A stretch of DNA of 64,000 nucleotides from Chitinophaga sp. CF118. GTDB taxonomy: Bacteria > Bacteroidota > Bacteroidia > Chitinophagales > Chitinophagaceae. The notes beneath the pieces are model-generated. The model saw only the letters and a list, made by a program, of their open reading frames with translations. It ran no database searches and was not told the origin of the DNA. The stretch covers positions 172,919 through 236,918 of the forward strand of contig NZ_FOMK01000010.1 of the NCBI RefSeq assembly GCF_900112615.1. The letters run 5' to 3'. Positions 50,541-60,188 of the stretch are shown piece after piece. A program made the translations under genes and the position numbers. Within the stretch, counting starts at the first letter, position 1, and each line of letters starts with the position of its first letter.

Positions 50541-50933
50541 AATTATAGTTGTAGGCTTGAATGAAAGGTAAAGAGTATTAATGCAAATATTATAAAACTA
50601 TTTTGTAATATTATCATAGTAGACAGATTTGATAATAAATTTATAAGAAAAGATTCCAGGTACTGCTCTTAGTACTCTAAAAAGAATTTATTGTAATTTT
50701 TTTCGTGTTTTTCAGTGAGAATTAATATATTAGACATGGCTGTTTTCTTACTGGTAAATAATGAATAAAATGAATGGAAAAAATGTAAGTTGTACGTCTT
50801 AAATTTAGTAAAGACAATAGCTAAATAAGATAAACAGATAATCCACGTTACTGTTAGAATAAAAATAGGTTTTCTGTCACCTTAAAGTAGCAGAATACTC
50901 TCTTTTAATTAACAAATCAACCCAAATCCATTT
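50541..50933. other. AT-rich region before the response regulator
   Basis: About 390 bases. A weak inverted repeat AATATTATAAAA...TTTTGTAATATT near 50587-50615 and a TTAATTAACAAATC motif before the gene. No credible gene on either strand. Confidence 0.45.
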
Positions 50934-51644
50934 ATGAAAGCAGGAGTTCTTTTAGTAGAAGACGACCACTTTTTTGCCAAGGTTATAAAAAATCAGCTTG
51001 AAAAAGCGGGTTACAATGTAATACATTGTGCCAATGGAGAGGATGGATGGGCCGCTTTCCAGGAGCGTCCATTTGATATTTGTCTGTTGGATGTAATTAT
51101 GCCTGGCATGGATGGTTTTGCTCTCGCCAGAGAAATCCGTGATAAAGATGAAAACATTCCTATTATTTTTGCTTCCTCCCGTTATATGGAACAAGATAAA
51201 TTGAACGGCTTTGAAGCCGGAGGGGATGACTATCTTGTAAAACCTTTCAATATGGAGGAGTTGCTTTGCCGGATGGAAGTTTTTATGAAAAGAAGCCGCC
51301 TGCTACAAAATGATAAACAGATAATATTTAATCTGGGAAGTCTCGTATTTAACTACAGCGAGTTTAAAATATATCATCAGCCAACTAATACTAATATTAA
51401 TCTGCCTCCAAAAGAAGCAGAACTGTTGAAGTATCTGTGCGAAAACCCTAATAAACGTCTGAAGAGGGAGGTAATCTTACTCAGCGTTTGGGGAAATGAT
51501 GATTTTTTTACAGGCCGTAGCATGGATGTGTACCTTACCCGTATCCGTAAACACTTTAAATTGGATGGTACTATTAAACTGGAAACGATTCATGGTAAGG
51601 GCTTACGTATGGTAACAGATGATGAAGCCTGCCGTGTACTATAA
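50934..51644 (+). CDS. OmpR-family response regulator without a nearby kinase
   Basis: 236 residues. Receiver domain residues 1-118 with the acidic pair in LLVEDD, phospho-acceptor Asp in CLLDVIMPGMDGFALA (about residue 54) and the Lys in DYLVKPFN. C-terminal winged helix 135-232 (LPPKEAELLKYLCENPNKRLKREVILLSVWGNDDFFTGRSMDVYLTRIRKHF). Controls transcription by binding DNA. No histidine kinase is adjacent. It converges on yebC. Confidence 0.92.
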   Translation: MKAGVLLVEDDHFFAKVIKNQLEKAGYNVIHCANGEDGWAAFQERPFDICLLDVIMPGMDGFALAREIRDKDENIPIIFASSRYMEQDKLNGFEAGGDDYLVKPFNMEELLCRMEVFMKRSRLLQNDKQIIFNLGSLVFNYSEFKIYHQPTNTNINLPPKEAELLKYLCENPNKRLKREVILLSVWGNDDFFTGRSMDVYLTRIRKHFKLDGTIKLETIHGKGLRMVTDDEACRVL

Positions 51645-51647
51645 TAT

Positions 51648-51728
51648 ATAACTAATCTAAAATTATAAAGAGAAAGCGCCTCCGGCTATCCGGGAGGCGC
51701 TTTCTCTTTATAATTTTAGATTAGTTAT
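51648..51728. terminator. 36-base perfect inverted repeat, bidirectional terminator
   Basis: Arms 51648-51683 and 51693-51728 are exact reverse complements with a 9-base loop; the inner part AAAGCGCCTCC is GC-rich. It serves both the response regulator (plus) and yebC (minus), which converge here. Confidence 0.85.
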
Positions 51729-51737
51729 TACCTGATC

Positions 51738-52448
51738 TTATCTAAGATTATGAAATACCTGTTGTACATCCTCATCCTGTTCCAGGCGATCTACCAGTTC
51801 CAGTACTTCTTTAGCTTGTTCCTCATTCAATTCAACGGTGGTAGTCGGTATGCGCTTCAGTTCTGAACTGATAGGAGTGATATTCTTCTCTTCCAGTGCT
51901 TTAGCCATATTACCAAAGTCACTAAATGCTGTACGAAGAATGATATTACCTTCACTATCTTCCCCTATTTCTTCAAGACCAGCGTCAATCAGTTCCAGCT
52001 CAAGATCTTCCAGGTTCTGTCCTTCATTCTTAATCTTAAATTCTCCCATACGGTTAAACAGGAAGTTTACTGAACCACTATTGCCAAGACTACCTCCTAA
52101 TTTGTTAAAGTGCATACGCACATTAGCTACCGTACGTGTAGGGTTATCTGTCGCGGTATCTACCACCACAGCCACTCCATGAGGTGCATATCCTTCGTAT
52201 ACAACCTCCTCATAGTCGGTTTTGTCTTTCCCCATAGCCCGCTTGATAGCGGCTTCTATTCGATCTTTAGGCATGTTAACACCTTTGGCGTTAACCATAC
52301 ATCTGCGTAATGCGGGGTTATTGTCAGGATCAGGACCGCTATTCTTTACAGCCATTGCGATTTCCTTACCAATCCTGGTAAACTGTTTGGCCATCCTGTC
52401 CCAACGGGCAAACATGGTGGACTTTCTTACTTCAAATATCCTTCCCAT
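51738..52448 (-). CDS. yebC: YebC/PmpR-family protein
   Basis: 236 residues from the ATG ending at 52448 (MGRIFEVRKSTMFARWDRMAKQFTRIGKEIAMAVKNSG). The 18 extra residues of an upstream frame are hydrophobic and unlike the family. Domain marks: NPALRRCMVNAKGVNMPKDRIEAAIKRAMGKD, YEGYAPHGVAVVVDTATDNPTRTVANVRMHFNKLGGSLG. The family acts on transcription or relieves ribosome stalling; which applies here is open. Convergent with the response regulator. Confidence 0.94.
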   Translation of the reverse strand: MGRIFEVRKSTMFARWDRMAKQFTRIGKEIAMAVKNSGPDPDNNPALRRCMVNAKGVNMPKDRIEAAIKRAMGKDKTDYEEVVYEGYAPHGVAVVVDTATDNPTRTVANVRMHFNKLGGSLGNSGSVNFLFNRMGEFKIKNEGQNLEDLELELIDAGLEEIGEDSEGNIILRTAFSDFGNMAKALEEKNITPISSELKRIPTTTVELNEEQAKEVLELVDRLEQDEDVQQVFHNLR

Positions 52449-52540
52449 AGTGGGTATGTAATTAATAATTATTAAGAAAACTGAAAACGCAAAAATATAC
52501 ACTTTATAGTAATTATCGCGCGCTTCAGCCTATATAAAGT

Positions 52541-52594
52541 AATAAGGCCGGAAAATCAATCTGCTTTTCAGCGATGACTTTCCGGCCTTTTATT
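52541..52594 (-). terminator. Hairpin after the amino-acid permease
   Basis: AAGGCCGGAAAATC (about 52545-52558) pairs with GACTTTCCGGCCTT (52576-52589), one bulge, 15 to 20 bases past the permease stop on the minus strand. Confidence 0.65.
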
Positions 52595-52609
52595 GAACAT
52601 TCCTGAAGA

Positions 52610-54100
52610 CTACAATTTTCTGGCCTTACTGTTCTTTATACTGTAACCAAAGTACACTACAAAACCGATAAGCAACCAAACGATCAGTCGTGACCAGTTT
52701 TCCCAACCCAGGCTAACGATCATTGTGACACAGAACAGTACACCTACAACCGGTACTACAGGCACCCATGGGGTTTTAAAGGCACGTGGTTGTTCCGGAT
52801 TTGTTTTGCGCATTACCATCACACCAATACATACCAATACAAAAGCAAATAAAGTTCCGATACTGGTCATATCGCCTACTACACTATCAGGTACAAATGC
52901 AGCAAACAGGGATACAAATATGAAGAACATCGCCTGTGATCTGTAAGGTGTACGGTATTTAGGATGTAATTTGGAGAACACTTTAGGTATCAGTCCATCG
53001 TTAGACATGGAATAGAATACCCTTGTCTGACCCAGTAGCATCACCAGTATTACAGAAGAGAAACCTGCGAGGATAGCGATTGTAACGAAAGTAGATAACC
53101 AGCTGTAGCCGATCATATACTTATCAATTGCGTAGGCAACGGAAGCTTCACCACCTTCTTTCAGGAAATCCTGATAAGGCGCAATACCTGTAAGTACAAA
53201 AGAGAAGAGGATGTACAATAAAGTACATACAGCCAATGATACAAGTATACCTATAGGCATATTCTTTTTAGGATTCTTAGTTTCCTGTGCAGCAGTGGAT
53301 ACAGCATCAAAACCAATGAATGCAAAGAATACTACACCAGCCCCTCGTAACACTCCCGGTATACCATGAAACCAGAAATCAGAATAATTGATAACAGTAC
53401 CGTTATGCATGGTTACTGTACCCGCATCTGCCGGTATCATAAATGGTGTATGGTTGGCAGGATTGATAAAATGCCATCCCAGTATGATCAGAAGGATTAC
53501 AATCGCTACTTTAGTGATTACAATAATGTTGTTTACGATTGCGGAACCTTCTATACCTCTAATTAATAGTATTGTAAGCATCAGCAATATGAAAATAGCA
53601 GGCAGGTTCATGATACCATGCACCCCGGCATCTGATTTTTCAAAAGGGCTATGTACCCATTCATAGGGGATCGTAAATCCAAAGACTTTCCCCAGCAATT
53701 TATTTAAGTACTGAGACCAGCCAATAGCCACTGTAGCAGCACCCAATGCGTATTCCAGTACAAGATCCCAACCAATAATCCATGCAACAAATTCTCCCAT
53801 GGTAGCATAGGAATAAGTATAAGCACTACCTGCTATTGGAATCATAGAGGCAAATTCAGCATAGCATAGCCCTGCTAGAGCGCAACCAATAGCTGCAATT
53901 ATAAAAGAGAATACAACTGCAGGTCCGGCATGTTGTCCGGCAGCAGCAGCAGTTCTTACAAAAAGACCGGCGCCAATTATAGCTCCAATACCTAACGCTA
54001 TAAGAGATCCTGCTCCTAACGTACGTTTAAGTCCTTTTTCATTTTCTGATGCTTCAGCTAATAGCAGGGAGAGTGGCTTTTTTACAAAAAGTTTGCCCAT
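52610..54100 (-). CDS. APC-superfamily amino-acid permease
   Basis: 496 residues with about twelve to fourteen hydrophobic helices. Resembles the cationic amino-acid transporter (CAT/YhdG) group: GLKRTLGAGSLIALGIGAIIGAGLFVRTA at the start of TM1, FFAFIGFDAVSTAAQETKNPKKNMPIGI around TM6, ends with the SLGWENWSRLIVWLLIGFVVYFGYS segment. Imports amino acids with a cation. Substrate not resolved. Divergent from the dicarboxylate/glutamate transporter. Confidence 0.9.
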   Translation of the reverse strand: MGKLFVKKPLSLLLAEASENEKGLKRTLGAGSLIALGIGAIIGAGLFVRTAAAAGQHAGPAVVFSFIIAAIGCALAGLCYAEFASMIPIAGSAYTYSYATMGEFVAWIIGWDLVLEYALGAATVAIGWSQYLNKLLGKVFGFTIPYEWVHSPFEKSDAGVHGIMNLPAIFILLMLTILLIRGIEGSAIVNNIIVITKVAIVILLIILGWHFINPANHTPFMIPADAGTVTMHNGTVINYSDFWFHGIPGVLRGAGVVFFAFIGFDAVSTAAQETKNPKKNMPIGILVSLAVCTLLYILFSFVLTGIAPYQDFLKEGGEASVAYAIDKYMIGYSWLSTFVTIAILAGFSSVILVMLLGQTRVFYSMSNDGLIPKVFSKLHPKYRTPYRSQAMFFIFVSLFAAFVPDSVVGDMTSIGTLFAFVLVCIGVMVMRKTNPEQPRAFKTPWVPVVPVVGVLFCVTMIVSLGWENWSRLIVWLLIGFVVYFGYSIKNSKARKL

Positions 54101-54237
54101 ACGGAAGAAATGTTGTGGTTGACGTTTAATTGGTTTAGTTGTTGATCCTTTTTTTCAGATCGCCAAATATAAATATCTAAATGCAATACCGGGGCTTTTA
54201 TTTTATGAGTTAACGTACAACTTTACAGGAGTAACCT

Positions 54238-54245
54238 TATTTTTG
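54238..54245 (+). promoter_or_regulatory. Promoter of the dicarboxylate/amino-acid transporter
   Basis: TATTTTTG at 54238-54245 fits the -7 box, 54 bases before the ATG. Confidence 0.45.
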
Positions 54246-54298
54246 AGAAATTTTCATCATTTTATTATTTTATTTAATAGGTATAAAACAGGCTTTGC

Positions 54299-55567
54299 AT
54301 GAAGAAATCCAACCGGCTTACCATATTTATATTTGTAGCAATGGTATTGGGGATATTATTAGGATATATTGTGAACGTAACCTATACGGGTACTGGTAAT
54401 GAGGCTACTATTGCAAAGTTCTGCAGCAACATTTCTATCCTCACAGATATCTTTCTGAGACTTATAAAAATGATTATTGCTCCCCTGGTGTTTTCTACCC
54501 TGGTAGTAGGGGTAGCCAAGCTGGGAGACATCAAAGCGGTAGGTAGGATAGGAGGTAAAACAATGCTCTGGTTTATTTCTGCTACGTTCATTTCTCTTTT
54601 CTTAGGATTGATACTCGTAAACCTGTTACAGCCAGGCGCTACGCTTAACCTGTCTGTTCCTGATGCAAGTGCCAGCAGCGGAGTGGCTACAGCTGACATG
54701 ACTCTGAAAGGGTTCTTTCAGCATGTTTTTCCAGACAGTGTGATTAATGCAATGGCACACAACGAAATCCTCCAGATAGTTGTATTCTCTATTTTCTTTG
54801 GTGTTGCTACTGCTGCCATTGGCGATATGGGACAGATCGTTATAAAATTTATGGACAGTGTTGCTCATATCATGTTGAAAGTGACAGGATATGTGATGAA
54901 TTTTGCCCCATTTGCAGTATTTGGTGCTATGGCAGCTACTATTGCAGAGAAAGGCCCTGGCATTCTTATAGACTATGGAAAGTTTATCGGACAGTTTTAC
55001 ATTGGCCTTGGCTCTTTATGGATAGTACTGGTCTTTGCTGGATTTTTAATACTTGGACGCAGGGTATTGTCGTTACTAGGACTGATAAAAGATCCTGTTT
55101 TACTGGCTTTCAGTACTGCCAGCAGTGAGGCTGCTTATCCCCGTACTATGGAAGGGCTTGAGAAATTCGGTTGTGATAACAGGATTGTCAGCTTTGTATT
55201 GCCCTTAGGTTATTCATTTAACCTGGATGGTTCTATGATGTATATGACCTTTGCCAGTTTGTTTATTGCCCAGGCATATGGTATGCACCTGGGGTTTGAA
55301 CAGCAGATCTCTATGCTGTTAGTATTAATGATCACCAGCAAAGGGATTGCAGGCGTGCCAAGAGCATCATTGGTTGTAATTGCAGGTACGCTTTCAATGT
55401 TCCATATTCCGGAGGCAGGCCTTCTGCTACTGCTGGGTGTAGACCATTTCCTGGATATGGGGCGTTCTGCTACCAATGTAATCGGTAATGCAATGGCTAC
55501 AGCTGTTGTTTCCAAATGGGAGAATTCCCTGGATGAAGAATCTGGCCAAGGTTTAAAAGAACTATAA
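54299..55567 (+). CDS. Dicarboxylate/amino acid:cation symporter (DAACS, GltP/DctA-like)
   Basis: 422 residues, eight helices and two re-entrant loops. SSEAAYPRTMEGLEKFG (HP1), PLGYSFNLDGSMMYMTFASLFIAQAYG (the NLDG sodium site), GVPRASLVVIAGTL (HP2) and GVDHFLDMGRSATNVIGN. Takes up glutamate, aspartate or C4-dicarboxylates with sodium or protons. Alone on its strand; a DedA gene follows 129 bases later. Confidence 0.93.
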   Translation: MKKSNRLTIFIFVAMVLGILLGYIVNVTYTGTGNEATIAKFCSNISILTDIFLRLIKMIIAPLVFSTLVVGVAKLGDIKAVGRIGGKTMLWFISATFISLFLGLILVNLLQPGATLNLSVPDASASSGVATADMTLKGFFQHVFPDSVINAMAHNEILQIVVFSIFFGVATAAIGDMGQIVIKFMDSVAHIMLKVTGYVMNFAPFAVFGAMAATIAEKGPGILIDYGKFIGQFYIGLGSLWIVLVFAGFLILGRRVLSLLGLIKDPVLLAFSTASSEAAYPRTMEGLEKFGCDNRIVSFVLPLGYSFNLDGSMMYMTFASLFIAQAYGMHLGFEQQISMLLVLMITSKGIAGVPRASLVVIAGTLSMFHIPEAGLLLLLGVDHFLDMGRSATNVIGNAMATAVVSKWENSLDEESGQGLKEL

Positions 55568-55695
55568 CAAAGGGGTAACACTTTAATGCTTATTTTGCTG
55601 TCTGGTACGCTATGCTAATTAATAGGTTGTGCGGAAATACAGCAGGGTAAGAGCTTACATTAGTGATTGAAGTTTTTGAAGATTATAAATAATAT

Positions 55696-56361
55696 ATGGA
55701 TCAATTAATTGAGTTATTCAAGCATCTTATTAGTCCACAATGGATCATCGAACATGGTGGCCTTTATTTGTTACTGCTGATTATTTTTGCGGAGACTGGT
55801 TTGTTCATAGGATTCTTTCTTCCTGGAGATTCCCTGTTATTTGTAGCTGGCATCTATGGTGGTTTAATCAGTGATAGCTTTTTTAATGTTCCTTTTGTAG
55901 TAATCATGCTGATGATCTCAATAGCTGGTGTGTTGGGTAATATGGTAGGATTCTGGTTTGGTCGTAAATCCGGTCCTTTATTATTTAGCCGTAAGGATAC
56001 TTTCTTCTTTAAGAAGAAATATTTATATGATGCAAAGGACTTTTATGAGAAACATGGTGGTGGAGCGATCTTCCTTGCCCGTTTTCTGCCTATCATACGT
56101 ACTTTTGCCCCAATAGTAGCTGGTATCGTTAAAATGGAACAAAAGAAGTTTATGTTCTATAATATCATCAGCTCTTTTTCCTGGGTATTCTCTATGATGC
56201 TGGCAGGACATTATCTTGATAAATTTTTCCCTAAACTCAAAGACCACCTTGAACTGGTTGTCATTATATTGATACTTATAACTACTTTGCCAGTACTATT
56301 TAAAATGTTTTTTGGCAAACAAAAACATGTGCATCCACCACAGACGAATGTGAATGAATAA
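55696..56361 (+). CDS. DedA/SNARE-associated membrane protein
   Basis: 221 residues, five or six helices. DedA marks: IIEHGGLYLLLLIIFAETGLFIGFFLPGDSLLFVAG, FGRKSGPLLFSRKDTFFFKKKYLYDAKDFYEKHGGGAIFLARFLPIIRTFAPIVAG. The family includes undecaprenyl-phosphate and lipid flippases. It is followed after 15 bases by an MFS gene, so the two are probably cotranscribed. Confidence 0.92.
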   Translation: MDQLIELFKHLISPQWIIEHGGLYLLLLIIFAETGLFIGFFLPGDSLLFVAGIYGGLISDSFFNVPFVVIMLMISIAGVLGNMVGFWFGRKSGPLLFSRKDTFFFKKKYLYDAKDFYEKHGGGAIFLARFLPIIRTFAPIVAGIVKMEQKKFMFYNIISSFSWVFSMMLAGHYLDKFFPKLKDHLELVVIILILITTLPVLFKMFFGKQKHVHPPQTNVNE

Positions 56362-56376
56362 AACATCCTCCACAAT

Positions 56377-57615
56377 ATGAAATCCGGGAATCGCCCAGCA
56401 ACCATTTTTAATGTAGCAGTATTAGTGGCTTCGTTAGGCTACTTTGTAGATATTTATGATCTACTCCTGTTTACAATCGTTCGCGTACCCAGTCTGAAGG
56501 ACCTGGGAGTTTCACAAACAGAGATTGATACCGGGGTAGGGCAATTATTGATAAGTGTGCAGATGTTGGGGCTTTTAGCCGGTGGAATTTTTTGGGGAAT
56601 TCTGGGAGATAAGAAAGGACGTTTACGTGTACTGTTTGGATCCATCTTATTATATTCTGTTGCAAACATTGCTAATGGCTTTGTAACGAGTACTAATGGT
56701 TACCTGTTCTGGCGCTTCGTTGCAGGTTTGGGCCTGGCAGGGGAGCTGGGAGCCGGGATTACCCTGGTGGCAGAAATCCTTCCAAAGGAGAAACGAGGCT
56801 ATGGAACAATGATCGTTGCTACAGTAGGCGTTTCTGGTGCTGTTGCTGCAAATCTGATTGCAAAACTGGTACCCGACTGGCGTTATTGCTATTTTATTGG
56901 AGGGGGATTAGGGCTGGTGCTGCTCCTGTTACGCATAAGTGTATTGGAATCCGGTATGTTCAGCAGTACTGCAGAAAACAATACTATTGGCAGAGGAAAA
57001 TTCCTGTCATTATTCACAGATCGTGCCCGCTTCCTCAAATACCTGAAATGTATTTTGTTAGGTACTCCCACCTGGTTTGTGGTTGGGATTCTGGTTGCAT
57101 TTTCTAATAAGTTTGCGGTAGAGATGGGGGTAAAGGAACCGATCAGTCCTGGTGATGCTATTGCCTTTTGTTATGCCGGGCTTGTGTTGGGAGACTTCTC
57201 TTCAGGACTTTTAAGCCAGGTGCTCAAAAGCCGCCGTAAAGTGATGATAATATTCCTTTTACTGACAGGGGCCTGTGTAGCTATTTACCTGAATTTGTAT
57301 GGAGCAGAGAAATGGGTATTTTATACAGTATGTTTTATACTGGGCTTTAGTGTCGGCTTCTGGGCAATCTTTGTAACCATCGCGGCCGAAAGCTTTGGTA
57401 CCAATCTAAGGGCTACTGTTGCAATCACTGTTCCTAATTTTGCCCGCGGGATGCTTCCGTTAATCATACTTATGTTCAGCGGTTTGCAGCATTATGTTAC
57501 TTACCTGCAAAGTGGGGCAATAATGGCAGTAATCTGTATTGTAATAGCATTGATAGCTTCATATTCTGTAGAAGAAACTTTTGGTAAAGATTTGAATTAC
57601 ACAGAAACGATCTAG
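56377..57615 (+). CDS. Major facilitator superfamily transporter
   Basis: 412 residues, twelve helices. Motif A is present as GGIFWGILGDKKGRLRVLFGS between TM2 and TM3; GLGLAGELGAGITLVAEILPKEKRGYGT is the sugar/metabolite-transporter-like motif after TM4. SHS/metabolite:H+ symporter-like. Substrate unknown. Converges on a marR-type regulator. Confidence 0.88.
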   Translation: MKSGNRPATIFNVAVLVASLGYFVDIYDLLLFTIVRVPSLKDLGVSQTEIDTGVGQLLISVQMLGLLAGGIFWGILGDKKGRLRVLFGSILLYSVANIANGFVTSTNGYLFWRFVAGLGLAGELGAGITLVAEILPKEKRGYGTMIVATVGVSGAVAANLIAKLVPDWRYCYFIGGGLGLVLLLLRISVLESGMFSSTAENNTIGRGKFLSLFTDRARFLKYLKCILLGTPTWFVVGILVAFSNKFAVEMGVKEPISPGDAIAFCYAGLVLGDFSSGLLSQVLKSRRKVMIIFLLLTGACVAIYLNLYGAEKWVFYTVCFILGFSVGFWAIFVTIAAESFGTNLRATVAITVPNFARGMLPLIILMFSGLQHYVTYLQSGAIMAVICIVIALIASYSVEETFGKDLNYTETI

Positions 57616-57616
57616 C

Positions 57617-57668
57617 ATAAAAAAAGTAAAGGTGATTGAGTGTTATTACTCATCGCCTTTACTTTTTT
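57617..57668. terminator. Bidirectional terminator between the MFS gene and the MarR gene
   Basis: AAAAAAGTAAAGGTGATTGAG pairs with CTCATCGCCTTTACTTTTTTT with one gap and one wobble; runs of A and T on the two sides suit both directions. Confidence 0.85.
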
Positions 57669-57674
57669 TTATCA

Positions 57675-58136
57675 TTAATAGCGTGTTAACACCTTATCCA
57701 GGAGTGTATTCAACTGTAATATTTCGCCTTCAGAGAGGGATAATTTAAGAGAATCTTCCAGGTCTGGAAGGTCTTTATCAATAATTTCCAGCAACGTTAA
57801 TCCTTTTGCGGTGATTTGTACATCCACTGCACGACGGTCTACTTCACTACTTTTTCTTTCCACCAGCCCGGCTTTGCGCAAGCGTTCCACCAGACGTGAT
57901 ACGTCACTCATTTTATCCAGCATTCTTTCCTTTAAAGTATTGATATTAGCCGCTTTAGGGTATTGTCCACGCAGGATGCGCAGGATATTATATTGCTGCA
58001 TGGTAATGTCAAATTTCTTAAAGAATTGTTGATGACGTGATACCATCCAGTTTCCAACAAATATGAGACCTATTAACCCTTTATTATACTCGCTCGAAAA
58101 CGTTTTTTGCGATATAAGTTTTTCTATGTTTGACAT
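57675..58136 (-). CDS. MarR-family transcription regulator
   Basis: 153 residues. Winged helix-turn-helix with FDITMQQYNILRILRGQYPKAANINTLKERMLDKMSDVSRLVERLRKAGLVERKSSEVDRRAVDVQITAKGLTLLEII, the recognition helix and the DRR wing. Usually a dimeric repressor tuned by small aromatic ligands. Target not obvious; the convergent MFS gene is unlikely to share its promoter. Confidence 0.9.
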   Translation of the reverse strand: MSNIEKLISQKTFSSEYNKGLIGLIFVGNWMVSRHQQFFKKFDITMQQYNILRILRGQYPKAANINTLKERMLDKMSDVSRLVERLRKAGLVERKSSEVDRRAVDVQITAKGLTLLEIIDKDLPDLEDSLKLSLSEGEILQLNTLLDKVLTRY

Positions 58137-58285
58137 AAGTGAAAATATAGCCGGTTAAAAATACGAATGAATCATATTATATCGGCAAACAAAGCTGTCG
58201 GGGTAGTGAAAAACATGTTGAAACGAATGTAATAAATATTTTCTAATGTGAGACTGGATTGTATTGGCAGATAGAGATAAATAAT

Positions 58286-58341
58286 GAGGCTGACGAATAG
58301 TAAACCAGATATGATTTATCAGAATACTATCAGTCAGCCTC
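58286..58341 (-). terminator. Hairpin after mdh
   Basis: GAGGCTGAC (58286-58294) pairs with GTCAGCCTC (58333-58341), and inner GAATAGTA pairs with TACTATC. T-run weak on the minus strand. Confidence 0.55.
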
Positions 58342-58365
58342 TTATGTTTGAATATTGTTATATTA

Positions 58366-59304
58366 TTATGCTGTAACCTTCATATTGTCCAGTACATCCA
58401 TAACTTCTTTAACGTGGACGGCTGATGTACTGAGTAATTCTTTTTCGCTGTCATTCAGCTGAAGCTCTATGATTTTTTCAATGCCATTCTTACCAAGTAT
58501 CACTGGAACACCGAGGTAAATGTCTTTCAGGCCATATTCGCCGGTTAACCATGCGCAGCATGGGAAGATCCGTTTTTCATCTTTCAGGATCGCTTCTACC
58601 ATCTGGGCTGCGGCAGCACCTGGTGCATACCAGGCCGAAGTGCCCAGCAGGTTTACTATTTCACCGCCGCCTACTTTGGTTCGCTGAATAATAGCTTCCA
58701 GTTTGTCGGCAGCTACCAGTTCTGTAACCGGAATACCTCCTACAGTTGTGTAACGTGGCAGGGGCACCATGGTATCACCATGGCCTCCCATCAGGATGGC
58801 CTGGATATCTTTGGGTGAACATCCGATTTCACTTGCCAGGAATGCACGGTAACGGGCAGTATCCAGGATGCCGGCCATGCCAAATACCTTATTGCTATCC
58901 TTTTGAGCGGTCAGGAATGCGCAATAGGTCATTACATCCAAAGGGTTGCTTACTACAATAATAATGGCATCGGGCGAGTGCTGCGTAATGTTTTCCGTTA
59001 CAGATTTAACAATATTGGCATTAGTAGAGATGAGGTCATCACGACTCATGCCTGGTTTACGGGGGAGCCCAGATGTAATTACTACCACATCGCTGTTAGC
59101 AGTTCTTGCATAGTCGTTTGTAACACCTGTGACTTTGGTGCTATAATAATCAATCGGGGCTTGTTGCCACGTATCCAATGCTTTACCTTCCGCAGTGCCT
59201 TCCTTAATATCCAGTAACACAACTTCCTGCAAAAAATCTCTGTGAGCCAGCACATTAGCACAGGTTGCGCCTACATTCCCAGCTCCTACAACAGTAACTT
59301 TCAT
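58366..59304 (-). CDS. mdh: Malate dehydrogenase
   Basis: 312 residues. NAD-binding GAGNVGATCANVL start, Asp in VVLLDIKEG choosing NAD, substrate Arg loop RKPGMSRDDLISTNANIVK, VSNPLDVMTYCAF and catalytic His in LMGGHGDTMVPLPR. The LDH-like MDH type typical of Bacteroidota. TCA-cycle step between malate and oxaloacetate. Normal length and start. Confidence 0.95.
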   Translation of the reverse strand: MKVTVVGAGNVGATCANVLAHRDFLQEVVLLDIKEGTAEGKALDTWQQAPIDYYSTKVTGVTNDYARTANSDVVVITSGLPRKPGMSRDDLISTNANIVKSVTENITQHSPDAIIIVVSNPLDVMTYCAFLTAQKDSNKVFGMAGILDTARYRAFLASEIGCSPKDIQAILMGGHGDTMVPLPRYTTVGGIPVTELVAADKLEAIIQRTKVGGGEIVNLLGTSAWYAPGAAAAQMVEAILKDEKRIFPCCAWLTGEYGLKDIYLGVPVILGKNGIEKIIELQLNDSEKELLSTSAVHVKEVMDVLDNMKVTA

Positions 59305-59378
59305 CGATGTATAAAATTTAAGGGTGAATAATCAGGATGATAAATCTAAATAGCATCAGCAGCAACTGGAGCGCACTA

Positions 59379-59894
59379 TTAGTTCAGGTATTGTTCCAGC
59401 TGTTCCAGCTTAACAGTCCCTTCAAATCCTTTCACAAACTGCTGTTTCTTATTATATACAAACAGGCCGGGGAAATAGTGCAGGTTATAAAAATACATGA
59501 TCTGCCTGGTTGGTTCACTTGTCATAACGATATTAGGGTAATCTTTGATCTTATAAGTATTATAGTATTCCTTCATCTGCTCCGGTTGGAACGGAGTGAT
59601 CATCAGAATTTGTGTTTTTTTGAACTTATCAATATTCTTGAGCACTTCTTCTGTAAGGTGTTTACAATGATCACAATCCACGCTGAAAATAAAAACCATG
59701 GTTTGGGTATTCCTTTTCAGGTCGTTTTTGGTAATAGTATGTCCATCAGGCAAAGTAAGTGGAAAGGCAGGAATAAAAGGGAACTGCAGATAAGGTAACT
59801 TATCTTTGCTGGCGGCAACTGCGGAAGTTTGGGCTTGTGCAGATAGTACTAACGGAAGGCAACATAAGCACAAAAAGAACAAATAACGCTTCAT
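59379..59894 (-). CDS. Periplasmic TlpA/redoxin-like protein
   Basis: 171 residues from the ATG ending at 59894 (MKRYLFFLCLCCLPLVLSAQ); 3 more residues in an earlier start. Signal peptide 1-20. Thioredoxin fold with the Cys74-Asp-His-Cys77 site in VFIFSVDCDHCKHLTEEVL and the cis-Pro loop FPGLFVYNKKQQFVKGF. Probably a thiol-disulfide protein of the periplasm. Alone on its strand downstream of nothing in the same direction. Confidence 0.85.
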   Translation of the reverse strand: MKRYLFFLCLCCLPLVLSAQAQTSAVAASKDKLPYLQFPFIPAFPLTLPDGHTITKNDLKRNTQTMVFIFSVDCDHCKHLTEEVLKNIDKFKKTQILMITPFQPEQMKEYYNTYKIKDYPNIVMTSEPTRQIMYFYNLHYFPGLFVYNKKQQFVKGFEGTVKLEQLEQYLN

Positions 59895-60137
59895 ATAACA
59901 CATAATTTGGTATAATAACTAAAGGTATCGAATTTTGGAATAGCTGATAACTGATGGAGCAGAGTATAAAGACTATTCGCCCTCTTTATCACTTTTTTAT
60001 AAAAAAATTACTAGATTACCCTTCCTTACATTATGTTTGCATTCCTAAAAAAAATAATAGGTTATATCCAGGATATATAACTTAAAAAGAAATTTGGGGA
60101 AGAAACCAGTTCCATGAGGGATTTTGTAAGAATGAAT

Positions 60138-60145
60138 TACTTTTG
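60138..60145 (+). promoter_or_regulatory. efp promoter
   Basis: TACTTTTG at 60138-60145 fits the -7 box, 44 bases before the efp ATG. Confidence 0.5.
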
Positions 60146-60188
60146 CAATCCTAATGTAAATTTTTAACTTTAAATTAAGTATCCTTTT

